From NCBI GenBank assembly GCA_014379815.1, contig JACMLA010000272.1:1-19354 (forward strand): a stretch of DNA of 19,354 nt, in the 5' to 3' direction. Made by a program: the position numbers and the translations under genes. The notes beneath the pieces are model-generated. The model was not told the origin of the DNA and did no database searches. It worked only from the letters and a program-made list of their open reading frames with translations. Origin of the DNA: Bryobacteraceae bacterium. Lineage in GTDB: Bacteria; Acidobacteriota; Terriglobia; Bryobacterales; Bryobacteraceae. Position 1 is the first letter of the stretch; every line of letters starts with the position of its first letter. Shown in pieces: positions 1-8,398 of the stretch.

Positions 1-1
1 C

Positions 2-559
2 TATGCGGCGGATCACTCTGTTGATGGCAAAACTATAACGGAAATCAATCTGCTGAAAACGCGCCCAAAAACCATCGAGGCCGAGGCTGAGACCATCCTG
101 GAGATGATCGGCAACGGCGGCGCCCAAATGGTCTATCACTCGATGGGCGATGAGGATGTCGAGCGAATCATGCGCCACCCGAATACGGCAATCGCCAGCG
201 ATGGGGGCGTACGGGAATTCGGTCAGGGCGTGCCACACCCGCGTTCCTACGGCACCAACGCCCGTGTTCTGGCGGAGTACGTCAGGGTTCGGAACATCAT
301 CACGCTAGAGGATGCCATTCGCAGAATGACGTCTCTGCCGGCGCGTACCTTCGGACTGAGCAATCGTGGTTTGTTGAAAGAGGGTCTGGCTGCTGATCTG
401 GTTCTGTTCGATCCCGCCAAAATTCAGGATAAGGCGACCTTCGCCAAACCTCACCAGTATTCCGAAGGGTTCGATCTGGTGGTTGTGAATGGAACGGTGG
501 CAGTAGAAAACAGCAAGCCTCTGTATGTGCTTGCCGGGCGGATATTGCGGCGACAGTAA
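2..559 (+). CDS. N-acyl-D-amino-acid deacylase (D-aminoacylase), 3' part
   Basis: This is the C-terminal ~185 residues of an amidohydrolase-superfamily D-aminoacylase, which hydrolyses N-acyl-D-amino acids to a D-amino acid and a fatty or acetic acid. The frame is open from base 2, so the gene starts outside the window. The segment IASDGG carries the late metal-site Asp of the barrel. The stretches PHPRSYGT and RRMTSLPA, and the end region GLAADLVLFDP...VVNGTVAVEN, are the family's usual C-terminal landmarks: the last barrel helix and then return to the small beta domain. The protein ends normally at TAA 557-559, so only the 5' part is missing. It converges on tpx, and a perfect inverted repeat covers its stop codon. 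The family call is firm; the exact acyl-amino-acid substrate cannot be read from this part. Confidence 0.88.
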   Translation, partial: YAADHSVDGKTITEINLLKTRPKTIEAEAETILEMIGNGGAQMVYHSMGDEDVERIMRHPNTAIASDGGVREFGQGVPHPRSYGTNARVLAEYVRVRNIITLEDAIRRMTSLPARTFGLSNRGLLKEGLAADLVLFDPAKIQDKATFAKPHQYSEGFDLVVVNGTVAVENSKPLYVLAGRILRRQ

Positions 560-575
560 AGAGATCTGTCGCCGC
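547..575. terminator. Perfect 10-bp inverted repeat between convergent genes
   Basis: GCGGCGACAG (547-556) is exactly complementary to CTGTCGCCGC (566-575) around a 9-base loop. The left arm holds the last codons of the D-aminoacylase gene and the loop holds its TAA stop. The position between convergent genes suggests a shared two-way terminator. Neither side has a clear U-run (plus side continues CCGTCG, minus side CAATATC), so it is not a textbook intrinsic terminator. Confidence 0.5.
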
Positions 576-586
576 CCGTCGTTGAA

Positions 587-609
587 AAACTACTTCAAGA
601 AACTACTTC
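587..609. repeat. Short direct repeat at the tpx stop codon
   Basis: AAACTACTTC occurs at 587-596 and again at 600-609, a 13-base period. The second copy contains the tpx stop codon (603-605), so the repeat copies the gene's end. Confidence 0.7.
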
Positions 610-1136
610 GCGAGTTCCCGGGCCTTGTTCAGAGCAGCCTCGTAGTCTGGCTGCTCTGCTACATCTTTCACGTACTCCACGTGCTGAACCGTGTTGTGCT
701 TATCGACAACGAAGATAGCCCGGCTCTCCATACGCCATTCTTTGATTAGCGTGCCATAAGCGGTTCCGAACGAACCGGTCCGATGGTCGGACAGCATCGT
801 CAGGTTGTCGATACCAAACGATGAGCACCAGCGCGCCTGAGCAAACGGAAGATCCATGCTGATGGTGTACATCTTTACGTCAGGCAGCTCACCAGCCTCT
901 TCGTTGAAGCGCTTGGTTTGTATGTCGCAGACAGGCGTATCCAGCGAGGGAACCACGCTAAAAATCCGTACTGCACCCGAAGTTGCTTCCAGGCTTACCG
1001 GGCTTAGTGTTTTGTCCACCACATCGAAGCCGGGCGCGTGGTCTCCAACCTTCAGTTCCGGCCCGATCAGCGTGAGCGGATTGTCTCTGAAAGTCGCGGC
1101 TCCATGACGTTCATCCATTACCTGTTCTGGGGTCAT
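603..1136 (-). CDS. tpx: Thiol peroxidase Tpx (atypical 2-Cys peroxiredoxin)
   Basis: Tpx reduces hydrogen peroxide and alkyl hydroperoxides using thioredoxin as electron donor. The fold runs from NPLTLIGPELKVGDHAPGF to the C-terminal helix ending in ARELAK. The peroxidatic Cys lies in SLDTPVCDIQ and the resolving Cys in PFAQARWC, 34 residues later, the same spacing as C61/C95 of E. coli Tpx. There is no signal peptide, so it should be cytoplasmic. The chosen ATG (1136) lies 7 bases after the stop of the upstream SSP411-like gene and gives 177 residues. A second ATG at 1118 gives 171 residues, closer to the usual 165-170. Neither has a good Shine-Dalgarno, so the start is uncertain and translation may depend on coupling to the upstream gene. 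The family call is firm. Confidence 0.93.
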   Translation of the reverse strand: MTPEQVMDERHGAATFRDNPLTLIGPELKVGDHAPGFDVVDKTLSPVSLEATSGAVRIFSVVPSLDTPVCDIQTKRFNEEAGELPDVKMYTISMDLPFAQARWCSSFGIDNLTMLSDHRTGSFGTAYGTLIKEWRMESRAIFVVDKHNTVQHVEYVKDVAEQPDYEAALNKARELAK

Positions 1137-1143
1137 TGCGCCG

Positions 1144-3261
1144 CTATTGTAGCAGTCCATCCAGTTCGTGCGGTTCAGAAACGGGCAGTTTGCAGGCGAA
1201 GTTCTCGCAGACATAAGCCGTGGGACGCCCATGATGCCCGCTCATGTTTTGCAGTTCCGGGTTCAGAGCGAAACTGCCTGCCCAGATCAAGTCGTGGAAC
1301 GGCAGAAACTTTGCGCGAAGCACCGCGCGCATTGGTTCCATGGTGTCGCGGGCTCCGGCGAGAACGATCTGACGGGGCGGAGTTTGCGCCGAGAGCGCGG
1401 ACGACAGCATCTGCGGCAGAGAAGTAGGTCCATCCGCCAGCTTTTTTGCAAACACGGCCAGAGCGCGCTCAGCGGAGGTACGATACTCGCCCTTCCCGGT
1501 GATGTGAGCCAGCCGGAGCAGATTCATGATGGCGACCGAATTACCGGATGGTTCCGCTCCGTCGTAATCCTCTTTGATGCGGAGAATCAGTGTCGGATCG
1601 GCGGTGGTGGAACTGAAGAATCCACCTTGCTCCACATCTTCGAACAGCTCGAGCATACGGCCCGTCAGCTCAATTGCGGAGCGCAAATGGTTGTCTTCGA
1701 ATTCCGCTTCGTACAGGTCGAGCAAGCCCTGCACGAAGAATGCGTAATCGTCCAGAAATCCGCCGATGGCCGCTTCGCCGTCTCGCCAGCGTCGGAACAG
1801 GAGGTTATCGGCGCAGAGGTGTTTCAGTACGAAATCCGCGGCCCGGTGCCCCGCTTGCGCGTACTCCGATCCACCCAGTACGCGGGAAGCTTTGGCGAAT
1901 GCCGAGATCATCAGACCGTTCCACGCGGTAAGAACCTTGTCATCCAGATGGGGCCGGATACGCGACGCGCGAACCTGCAGCAAACGAGTCTTCGCGTCCG
2001 CCAACGACGTGAGAACTTCCTGCTCAGAGACGCCGAAGCGCCGCGCTGTTTCGGCAACCGGGAACCGCTGATACAGAATGTTGCGCCCGGTAAACTCCCC
2101 TTGGGGATCATCGAGGACGTTTCCGTCATTTTCGACGCCGTAGTGATAGGCGAACCATTCAAAGGCGTTCGCGCTTTGCGAGGCATCCGGGTGCCCATCC
2201 AGTATTGCCTTTAGCTCGTCTGCCGACCAGATGTAGAAAGCGCCTTCGCCTTTCTCGTGCGGGTGCTCGGGATCGGCAACGCTATCGGCATCCTCGGCAG
2301 AGAGAAAACCGCCATCGGGATGCGTGAGATCCCGCAGGACATAAGTGAAGATACTGCGGGCTGTTTCCGCCAGCGCCGGTTCCGCCGAAACCTGGTAAGC
2401 CTCCAGGTAGGCGATCGCAAGCTGAGCCTGATCGTACAGCATTTTTTCGAAATGGGGCACAAACCATCGGGCGTCCACGGAATATCGATGGAAACCTCCG
2501 CCGAGTTGATCGTGCATTCCACCTTTGGCCATTTCACGCAAGGTGGTAGCGACCATTTCAGACGCTTCCCCGGTGCCGGTCGAGTTTGCATAACGTAGCA
2601 GGAAGTTGAGGGCAGAAGGTCTGGGAAACTTGGGTGCTCCGCCAAAGCCTCCGAGCCGCGAATCGAAGGCGCGCCGAAACTGAAGGTATCCGGATTCGAA
2701 AATGCCACGGTCGATAACCTGACGCGCATCGGAACTTGTTACCCCGAGGCTTCGGAGTTGATCGATGACCTCATCGCCTGATTTCAGGATTCGCTCGCGG
2801 TCATTTTGCCACGCCATCGCCAGCTGTTCGAGAACCTGCCGAAACCCCGGCCGCCCGTATCGCGCGTCTGGTGGGAAGTAAGTTCCACCATAGAACGGCT
2901 TCAGATCCGGTGTAAGCCAAACCGACATTGGCCATCCGCCACCACCGGTTGTGGCCTGAATGAAGGTCATATAAATGCGATCGACATCCGGGCGCTCTTC
3001 CCGGTCCACCTTGACGGGCACAAAGAAACGATTTAGTAACTCAGCAATGCCGTCATTCTCGAACGATTCACGCTCCATAACGTGACACCAGTGACAGGTG
3101 GAGTACCCGATAGAAAGAAAAATGGGTTTGTTTTCACTTCTGGCTTTGGCAAACGCATCCTGGCCCCAGGGACACCAGTCCACGGGATTGTGAGCGTGTT
3201 GCAAAAGATATGGGCTTTTCTCTAAGGCCAGGCGGTTGGTTTGAATCGGCATGACGTGCAT
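1144..3261 (-). CDS. SSP411/DUF255 (YyaL-like) thioredoxin-domain protein
   Basis: This 705-residue protein matches the full length of the SSP411/YyaL family. The N-terminal thioredoxin-like domain opens with [20 protein letters not shown] and carries [14 protein letters not shown] with a CxxC pair at about C56/C59. [15 protein letters not shown] and [20 protein letters not shown] follow, as in the family. The rest (about 200-700) is an (alpha/alpha)6-barrel-like region of the type seen in N-acylglucosamine epimerases and glycosidases, with [14 protein letters not shown] and [32 protein letters not shown] split across it. The biochemical function of the family is not established; roles in redox or carbohydrate processing have been proposed. 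The ATG at 3261 has a weak GGGA upstream; an ATG three codons later is also possible. It probably forms an operon with tpx, starting from the divergent spacer 3262-3459. Confidence 0.9.
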   Translation of the reverse strand: MHVMPIQTNRLALEKSPYLLQHAHNPVDWCPWGQDAFAKARSENKPIFLSIGYSTCHWCHVMERESFENDGIAELLNRFFVPVKVDREERPDVDRIYMTFIQATTGGGGWPMSVWLTPDLKPFYGGTYFPPDARYGRPGFRQVLEQLAMAWQNDRERILKSGDEVIDQLRSLGVTSSDARQVIDRGIFESGYLQFRRAFDSRLGGFGGAPKFPRPSALNFLLRYANSTGTGEASEMVATTLREMAKGGMHDQLGGGFHRYSVDARWFVPHFEKMLYDQAQLAIAYLEAYQVSAEPALAETARSIFTYVLRDLTHPDGGFLSAEDADSVADPEHPHEKGEGAFYIWSADELKAILDGHPDASQSANAFEWFAYHYGVENDGNVLDDPQGEFTGRNILYQRFPVAETARRFGVSEQEVLTSLADAKTRLLQVRASRIRPHLDDKVLTAWNGLMISAFAKASRVLGGSEYAQAGHRAADFVLKHLCADNLLFRRWRDGEAAIGGFLDDYAFFVQGLLDLYEAEFEDNHLRSAIELTGRMLELFEDVEQGGFFSSTTADPTLILRIKEDYDGAEPSGNSVAIMNLLRLAHITGKGEYRTSAERALAVFAKKLADGPTSLPQMLSSALSAQTPPRQIVLAGARDTMEPMRAVLRAKFLPFHDLIWAGSFALNPELQNMSGHHGRPTAYVCENFACKLPVSEPHELDGLLQ

Positions 3262-3459
3262 CCGATTGTCCCAAAGCCTGATCTGCGGATGAGAAGTAGC
3301 AGCTAAAGTCCACGCCCAATTCCGGACCGCAAAGCTTTTGTAAAAATTTACTCGGGAATCCCCCGTAATGAGTTTGCAACCCGGAAGCTTTTGAGGTTAC
3401 GATTAATGCGAGTTCAGATTGGCCCACCGGTCTGAAATCTCCGAACCTTTGGGGGCTTC
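3262..3459. other. Divergent intergenic region (198 bases)
   Basis: This spacer lies between the starts of the SSP411-like gene (minus) and the PIN/TRAM gene (plus), so it must drive both. It holds a possible plus-strand promoter (3374-3403) and a direct repeat AAGCTTTTG at 3332-3340 and 3385-3393. It also has an AT-rich patch (TGTAAAAATTTA) near 3340-3351. I see no RNA gene and no convincing small ORF. Confidence 0.6.
3374..3403 (+). promoter_or_regulatory. Possible sigma-70 type promoter for the PIN/TRAM-uvrB operon
   Basis: TTGCAA (3374-3379) and TACGAT (3398-3403) are separated by 18 bases and lie about 57 bases before the GTG start. Each box matches the consensus at four or five of six positions. 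This is a by-eye match only. Confidence 0.3.
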
Positions 3460-4551
3460 GTGATCGAAACGTTGTTGTTACGAACGGTTGTGGTTGTTTT
3501 GCTCGGCAGTCTTGCATATTTTTTCAACCCTTTCGCGCTTTCAGCCCCGGTCGCTGGCATCTTCGGCGTAATTCTGGCGGGAATCGTTATCCTTCTGGAG
3601 AGGCGCCTGAAAAGGGCAAGTCTCACGCACCTGATTGGCGCGGCGACGGGAGCGATCACAGCTCTGATCTGCACACTATTGTTGTCAGTGGTGCTGGAAC
3701 GCGCTGCCGGTGCTTATTCACTAACACACTTCATTGTTATTGCTTTCCTCGCACTCGGCACATATATAGGTTTAGCTGTTGGGGCTAAGAAGGGCGAGAT
3801 GCTGAACCTCGGAGCCCTCGGTGGATTGATTGGGGGCGAGAAGTCAGGCAAGTCATCGTTCATGGTGCTCGACACCAGCGTCATTATTGACGGCCGTATC
3901 GCAGATGTCGCGGAAACGGGGTTTGTGGATGGAACTATGGCCATCCCTCAATTCGTGCTGCGGGAACTTCAGATGGTGGCCGACTCAGCGGACTCGCTGA
4001 AACGGAATCGTGGTCGTCGCGGGCTCGATATCTTACAACGTCTGCAAAAAAGCTCGCACGTTAAAGTGCAGATTTTAGAGGATGATTTTCCAAACGTTCG
4101 CGACGTGGATATGAAGCTGGTGGAAGTCGGGAAGCGATACGCTTGCCGGGTCCTCACTAACGATTTTAATTTGAATAAAGTAGCTCAGTTACACGGTGTA
4201 CATGTCCTGAATATTAATGAGCTGGCCAACGCTCTGAGGCCGATTGTGCTGCCTGGCGAAATCATGCGTGTCTTTGTAATTAAAGAAGGCAAAGAATACA
4301 ACCAGGGCGTAGCGTACCTCGACGATGGCACGATGGTGGTGGTCGACAACGCACGTCGTATGATCTCCAAAACGATCGATATTGCAGTGACAAGCGTTCT
4401 GCAGACAACGGCCGGCAAGATGATCTTCGGCAGGTTTGACGAGCGGATTCATGCGGTGTACGACAAGACAAGCAGTGTCTCGACCACCGACGCCGGCCAC
4501 CACACTCGCGGACGGGAACATTCGGCGACTGCAGCCCCTCAGACAACTTAA
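3460..4551 (+). CDS. Membrane-anchored PIN/TRAM domain protein (YacL-like)
   Basis: This 363-residue protein has four predicted membrane segments (about 5-22, 29-47, 55-79 and 88-109), then a cytoplasmic PIN nuclease-like domain (about 134-255) and a TRAM RNA-binding domain (about 262-325). The PIN acidic residues are visible as D138 in MVLDTSVIIDGR, E169 in FVLRELQ and D235 in VLTNDFN. The TRAM part contains LPGEIMRVFVIKEGKEYNQGVAYLDDGT and ends near TAGKMIF. The architecture equals Bacillus YacL and its relatives, whose substrate is not well established. The GTG start is preceded by GGGGG four bases upstream. The last ~40 residues are Ser/Thr/His-rich and low in order. uvrB follows after 35 bases, probably in the same transcript. 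Confidence 0.92.
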   Translation: MIETLLLRTVVVVLLGSLAYFFNPFALSAPVAGIFGVILAGIVILLERRLKRASLTHLIGAATGAITALICTLLLSVVLERAAGAYSLTHFIVIAFLALGTYIGLAVGAKKGEMLNLGALGGLIGGEKSGKSSFMVLDTSVIIDGRIADVAETGFVDGTMAIPQFVLRELQMVADSADSLKRNRGRRGLDILQRLQKSSHVKVQILEDDFPNVRDVDMKLVEVGKRYACRVLTNDFNLNKVAQLHGVHVLNINELANALRPIVLPGEIMRVFVIKEGKEYNQGVAYLDDGTMVVVDNARRMISKTIDIAVTSVLQTTAGKMIFGRFDERIHAVYDKTSSVSTTDAGHHTRGREHSATAAPQTT

Positions 4552-4580
4552 AAGTCGCTCACGCAGTCCGGTGACATACT

Positions 4581-4586
4581 GGAGGT
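4581..4586 (+). promoter_or_regulatory. Shine-Dalgarno GGAGGT directly abutting the uvrB ATG
   Basis: A perfect GGAGGT ends at 4586 and the ATG begins at 4587, so there is no spacer. An in-frame TGA at 4572 excludes an earlier start. The first residues already match the UvrB family, so a later start is unlikely. Confidence 0.75.
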
Positions 4587-6611
4587 ATGGGTTTTCATCT
4601 GGCTGTCGATTACCGTCCTCAGGGTGATCAGGGTGCCGCCATCGAGCAACTCGGTGCTGGCCTGCGTGACGGCGAGAAGCACCAGGTACTGCTTGGAGTA
4701 ACAGGGTCCGGCAAGACATTCACAATGGCGAAAACCATTGAGGCGTCGGGCAGACCTGCGCTGGTACTGGCGCACAACAAGCTTCTGGCTGCCCAGCTCT
4801 ATCAGGAATTCAAAACCTTTTTTCCGTCGAACGCGGTTGAATACTTCGTAAGCTATTACGATTATTACCAGCCTGAGGCGTATATTCCCTCCGGCGACGT
4901 TTATATTGAAAAAGAATCCACAGTAAACGACGAGCTGGACAAGCTGCGCCTTGCGGCGACAAGGTCGCTGTTCGAGCGCCGTGACTGTGTGATCGTCGCC
5001 AGCGTTAGCTGCATCTACGGTCTGGGATCGCCGGAAGCGTACTACGGCATGCTTCTGATGCTTACCAAAGGTCAGAAGATATCCCGTAAGGAACTAACTG
5101 CCCGCCTTGTCGAGATTCTATACGAGCGTAACGATCATGATTTCCGGCGCGGAACATTTCGCGTTCGCGGTGATGTTGTCGAGCTCTACCCCACCTACGA
5201 CGATCACGCATTCCGGATCGAGTTCTGGGGCGACGAGATTGAAACTTTGTCTCAGATCGATCCTTTGCTCGGCCAGGTCAAGCAAACGTACCTGCGCCTT
5301 CCGATCTACCCAAAGACGCATTACGTGATGTCGGGCGACATGCGGCAGAAGGCGATGGTCAGCATCGAAGAAGAGCTGCGCTCCTGGCACGCGGAATTAG
5401 AGCATCAGGGAAAGCTAATCGAAGCGCAGCGGCTCTGGCAGCGAACTATGTTCGATCTGGAAATGATCAAACAGATCGGATTCTGTCACGGCATTGAAAA
5501 TTATTCACGACATTTCTCGGGCCGCCTGCCTGGAGAAGCACCGCCGACGCTGCTGGATTATCTGCCGCATGACGCCGTGCTCTACCTCGACGAGAGTCAT
5601 CAGACGATCCCGCAGCTGCAGGGCATGTACCACGGAGATCGTTCCCGCAAAGACATTCTGGTGCAATACGGGTTTCGCCTGCCAAGCGCTCGCGATAACC
5701 GGCCTCTCATGTTTGAAGAGTTCGAGAACCGCGTACATCAGATCATCTTCGTGTCCGCAACGCCCGGGCCGTACGAGTTGACAAAAACCGCAGGCGAGTA
5801 CGTTGAGCAGGTCATTCGGCCCACTGGCCTGACAGATCCGGAGCTGGAGATCCGTCCTATTAAGGGTCAGGTAGATGATCTGCTGAATGAAATCCGGCTG
5901 CGCACGGAGTGTAACGAGCGAGTTCTGGTAACCACTCTTACGAAGCGTATGGCAGAAGATCTGGCGGAGTATTACGCTGAGGTTGGCGTGCGCTGCGCGT
6001 GGATGCACTCGGAAGTGAGTGCGCTGGATCGGGTCAGGATTATACGGGATCTTCGGCGAGGCGAGTACGACGCGCTTATCGGAGTCAATCTGTTGCGTGA
6101 GGGACTCGATATCCCGGAGGTCTCGCTGGTTGCGATTCTCGATGCGGATAAAGAAGGATTTCTGCGCTCCACAGGTTCCCTGATTCAGACGATTGGCCGG
6201 GCGGCCCGCAATTTGAATGGCCGTGCGATCCTGTACGCCGACGTCGTTACCGTGTCAATGAAACGCGCTATCGACGAAACTACGCGACGACGGGAAATTC
6301 AGGTCGCATGGAACGAAGCAAATGGAATTACGCCACAATCCATCGTAAAGCCAATTGATATGATGCTGGTTGCGATTACCGAATCCGATTACGTAACGAT
6401 CCCTGTTGAGCCCGAATCACCTACTGTCGTCCTGACGCCCCAGGAGCGGGAGAAGTTGATTGGAGAGCTGGAAACGCAGATGCGCGAGTTCGCGAAGAAG
6501 TTTGAGTTCGAGAAGGCCGCGCAGGTTCGGGATCGCCTCAAAGCAGTAAAGTCAGGCTTACTCTATGGCGAAGCAGCAGCCAGCGGCTCTGGTGTTCGCA
6601 GGGCCAGTTAG
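4587..6611 (+). CDS. uvrB: Excinuclease ABC subunit B (UvrB)
   Basis: UvrB is the damage-verifying helicase-like subunit of nucleotide excision repair; it takes over DNA from UvrA and recruits UvrC. The 674 residues are full length. The Walker A motif GVTGSGKT lies at 37-44. The damage-probing beta-hairpin region with [18 protein letters not shown] is at about 90-107. The Walker B-type DESH is at 335-338, [10 protein letters not shown] at about 390, and helicase motif VI with TIGRAARN at about 535. The C-terminal UVR motif that binds UvrC ([19 protein letters not shown]) sits at about 628-650. uvrA and uvrC are not in the window. The 3' end overlaps the next gene by 47 bases. The ribosome site touches the start codon. 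Confidence 0.98.
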   Translation: MGFHLAVDYRPQGDQGAAIEQLGAGLRDGEKHQVLLGVTGSGKTFTMAKTIEASGRPALVLAHNKLLAAQLYQEFKTFFPSNAVEYFVSYYDYYQPEAYIPSGDVYIEKESTVNDELDKLRLAATRSLFERRDCVIVASVSCIYGLGSPEAYYGMLLMLTKGQKISRKELTARLVEILYERNDHDFRRGTFRVRGDVVELYPTYDDHAFRIEFWGDEIETLSQIDPLLGQVKQTYLRLPIYPKTHYVMSGDMRQKAMVSIEEELRSWHAELEHQGKLIEAQRLWQRTMFDLEMIKQIGFCHGIENYSRHFSGRLPGEAPPTLLDYLPHDAVLYLDESHQTIPQLQGMYHGDRSRKDILVQYGFRLPSARDNRPLMFEEFENRVHQIIFVSATPGPYELTKTAGEYVEQVIRPTGLTDPELEIRPIKGQVDDLLNEIRLRTECNERVLVTTLTKRMAEDLAEYYAEVGVRCAWMHSEVSALDRVRIIRDLRRGEYDALIGVNLLREGLDIPEVSLVAILDADKEGFLRSTGSLIQTIGRAARNLNGRAILYADVVTVSMKRAIDETTRRREIQVAWNEANGITPQSIVKPIDMMLVAITESDYVTIPVEPESPTVVLTPQEREKLIGELETQMREFAKKFEFEKAAQVRDRLKAVKSGLLYGEAAASGSGVRRAS

Positions 6612-7218
6612 CCGCGGATCTCTAATTCAACTACCGGGGCTTCAGGATTGTTTGGGCTGGGTCAAGTCCAGTTCTATTCCAACCGCCAGTCGGGCCGTGC
6701 ATGCTCTAGGGTGCGGGAAAGCGGTTCGCGACTATCGTGACCTGAGTGAAGCGAGGATGTTCCTGATTAGCGTGCCCGAATCTTCCATCGGTGCCATCGT
6801 TCAATCGCTGGCATCGTCGGAGCTTTCGTGGCAAAGGCGCACGGTGATTTTGTTCGACTCCGAGCAGAACAGTTCTGCGCTGCTGCCTCTGCAGGATCGT
6901 GGTGCCTTCGCCGCATCGCTGAATTATCACAATAAACCGGAACAGTTTTTGGCTGAAGGCTCGCCGCAGGCATTGCGGCAGATACGCGGACTGACAGCGC
7001 CCAAGCCCCTGATTGTACTGCGTTCCAAGGATCGGTATCTCGCAGCAATCCGAGGGTTACGCGATGATTTTTATCCCGGCTTTGGGTTGTCGCTGAAAGA
7101 ACTTCGAGCGTCCGGGCTGGACAAAGTTTCGGCAGAAAGGACGGCTGCGGTTACCCTTGCGGAGTCGGCCCGCGTCTTCCTGCGCGCGGGCCACCGCCTG
7201 CTAAAACCTAGACAGTAA
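6565..7218 (+). CDS. Rossmann-like protein with DUF2520-type region
   Basis: This 217-residue protein looks like the Rossmann/DUF2520 group, which is distantly related to pyrroline-5-carboxylate and F420-dependent NADP reductases. An N-terminal beta-strand ([15 protein letters not shown]) is followed by [15 protein letters not shown]. Next come [20 protein letters not shown] (a strand plus SVPE turn, about residues 70-90) and [21 protein letters not shown] helical C-terminal half holds [18 protein letters not shown]. The usual GxGxxG nucleotide-binding turn is replaced by FAGPVSRG, so cofactor binding is doubtful. The ATG lies inside uvrB in another frame; an AGG about 8 bases upstream could serve it. 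The end overlaps the convergent glf gene by 11 bases. No precise function is known to me. Confidence 0.62.
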   Translation: MAKQQPAALVFAGPVSRGSLIQLPGLQDCLGWVKSSSIPTASRAVHALGCGKAVRDYRDLSEARMFLISVPESSIGAIVQSLASSELSWQRRTVILFDSEQNSSALLPLQDRGAFAASLNYHNKPEQFLAEGSPQALRQIRGLTAPKPLIVLRSKDRYLAAIRGLRDDFYPGFGLSLKELRASGLDKVSAERTAAVTLAESARVFLRAGHRLLKPRQ

Positions 7219-8377
7219 ACTTCGATTCCGGTGCCATCACCTGAGTTGCCGGCGTAGGGAGGTCGCGGGTGAGATCCAGCCGGTTCGCGCTGTGAAGCCG
7301 CGCTACCAGAGTCAGTGCCTGCGCAACTACCTGATCCATGTTGTAGTACTTGTAAGTGGCCAGCCGCCCGACAAAATGCACGTTTTGTGTAGCGTCGGCC
7401 AGTGCCTGGTATTGCTTGTACAACAGAGCGTTTTCCGGTCGCGGCACCGGGTAGTACGGGTCACCTTCGCTGCGTGGAAACTCCTTCACAATCGCGGTGA
7501 GAGGGTGCTGCTGACCAGTCAGGTATTTGAATTCCGTGATGCGGGTAAATGCATTCTCATTTGGGAAGTTAACGACTGGTGCTTTTTGGTAAACTTCCTG
7601 CTCGTGCGTTTCGTGAACGAACTCAAGAGACCGGTAGGGCAGCTTGCCATACCGGCATTCGAAGAACTCGTCTACTGGACCGCTATAAACCATCTCGCCA
7701 AAACTGATCTCTTTGATAATGTCGCGATAGTCCGTGTTGGTGACCACGGTGATGTTCCGATGATCGAGCATATTCTCGAACATCCGGGTATAACCGTAAC
7801 GCGGCATGGACTGGAACGTATCGGTGAAGTACCGGTCATCGGTATTTGTCCGGACCGGGATTCGCGCAATGACGGAAGAATCCAGCTCAGATGGATCCAG
7901 ACCCCACTGCTTTCGCGTGTAGCCTCGGAACATCTTTTCGTAAAGATCCCGACCAACCCGGTTCATCACTACGTCTTCTGAGGTTCGCACCGGTTCCCGT
8001 TTTTCAGCTCGTTCCTCAAAGAAACGATCGACGTCTTCATCGTTTTGAAGATTCAGATCGTAGAGCTGGTTCACCGTTGTGCGGTTGATTGGAATCGGAA
8101 CAAGTTTGCCGGTTACGCTGGCCAGGACCCGGTGCTCATACTCCCGCCACTGGGTGAACTGCGAAAGGTATTCAAACACCTCTCCGGAATTCGTGTGGAA
8201 AATATGGGGTCCGTACTTATGAACAAGAATTCCTTGCTCATTGTAATGGTCGAAGGCGTTCCCGGCGACGTGGTTCCGGCGATCGCAGATCAGAACCCTT
8301 TTGTTGAATTTGCGGGCCAGACGGTCAGCAACTACACTTCCCGCAAAGCCCGCGCCAACCACTAAAAAGTCGTACAT
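7208..8377 (-). CDS. glf: UDP-galactopyranose mutase
   Basis: Glf interconverts UDP-galactopyranose and UDP-galactofuranose, using reduced FAD as a nucleophile, and supplies Galf for surface glycans. The 389 residues are full length. The FAD-binding GAGFAG lies at 8-13, followed by ICDRRNHVAGNAFD (30-43) and the hallmark HKYGPHIFHT (53-62). RGYTRKQWG is at 151-159. Candidate diphosphate-binding arginines are R172/R176 in ARIPVRTN and R279 in FTRITEFKYLTGQ. The C-terminal FAD-closing part reads FVGRLATYKYYNMDQVV. The ATG has AAGGA six bases upstream. It is the last gene of a three-gene minus-strand cluster, 21 bases behind the glycosyltransferase, and its end overlaps the convergent Rossmann-like gene. 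Cytoplasmic. Confidence 0.96.
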   Translation of the reverse strand: MYDFLVVGAGFAGSVVADRLARKFNKRVLICDRRNHVAGNAFDHYNEQGILVHKYGPHIFHTNSGEVFEYLSQFTQWREYEHRVLASVTGKLVPIPINRTTVNQLYDLNLQNDEDVDRFFEERAEKREPVRTSEDVVMNRVGRDLYEKMFRGYTRKQWGLDPSELDSSVIARIPVRTNTDDRYFTDTFQSMPRYGYTRMFENMLDHRNITVVTNTDYRDIIKEISFGEMVYSGPVDEFFECRYGKLPYRSLEFVHETHEQEVYQKAPVVNFPNENAFTRITEFKYLTGQQHPLTAIVKEFPRSEGDPYYPVPRPENALLYKQYQALADATQNVHFVGRLATYKYYNMDQVVAQALTLVARLHSANRLDLTRDLPTPATQVMAPESKFTV

Positions 8378-8398
8378 TTAAGTCCTTTATAAATCGAA

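Noticed and set aside
1168..2214. 348-residue plus-strand open frame opposite the SSP411-like gene
   Set aside because: It lies wholly antisense to a gene with clear family motifs, and its own translation is rich in Arg, Gln and Cys without recognisable motifs: a GC-rich shadow.
4189..4719. 176-residue minus-strand open frame spanning the PIN/TRAM-uvrB junction
   Set aside because: Both plus-strand genes are well supported across it, and the translation shows no domain.
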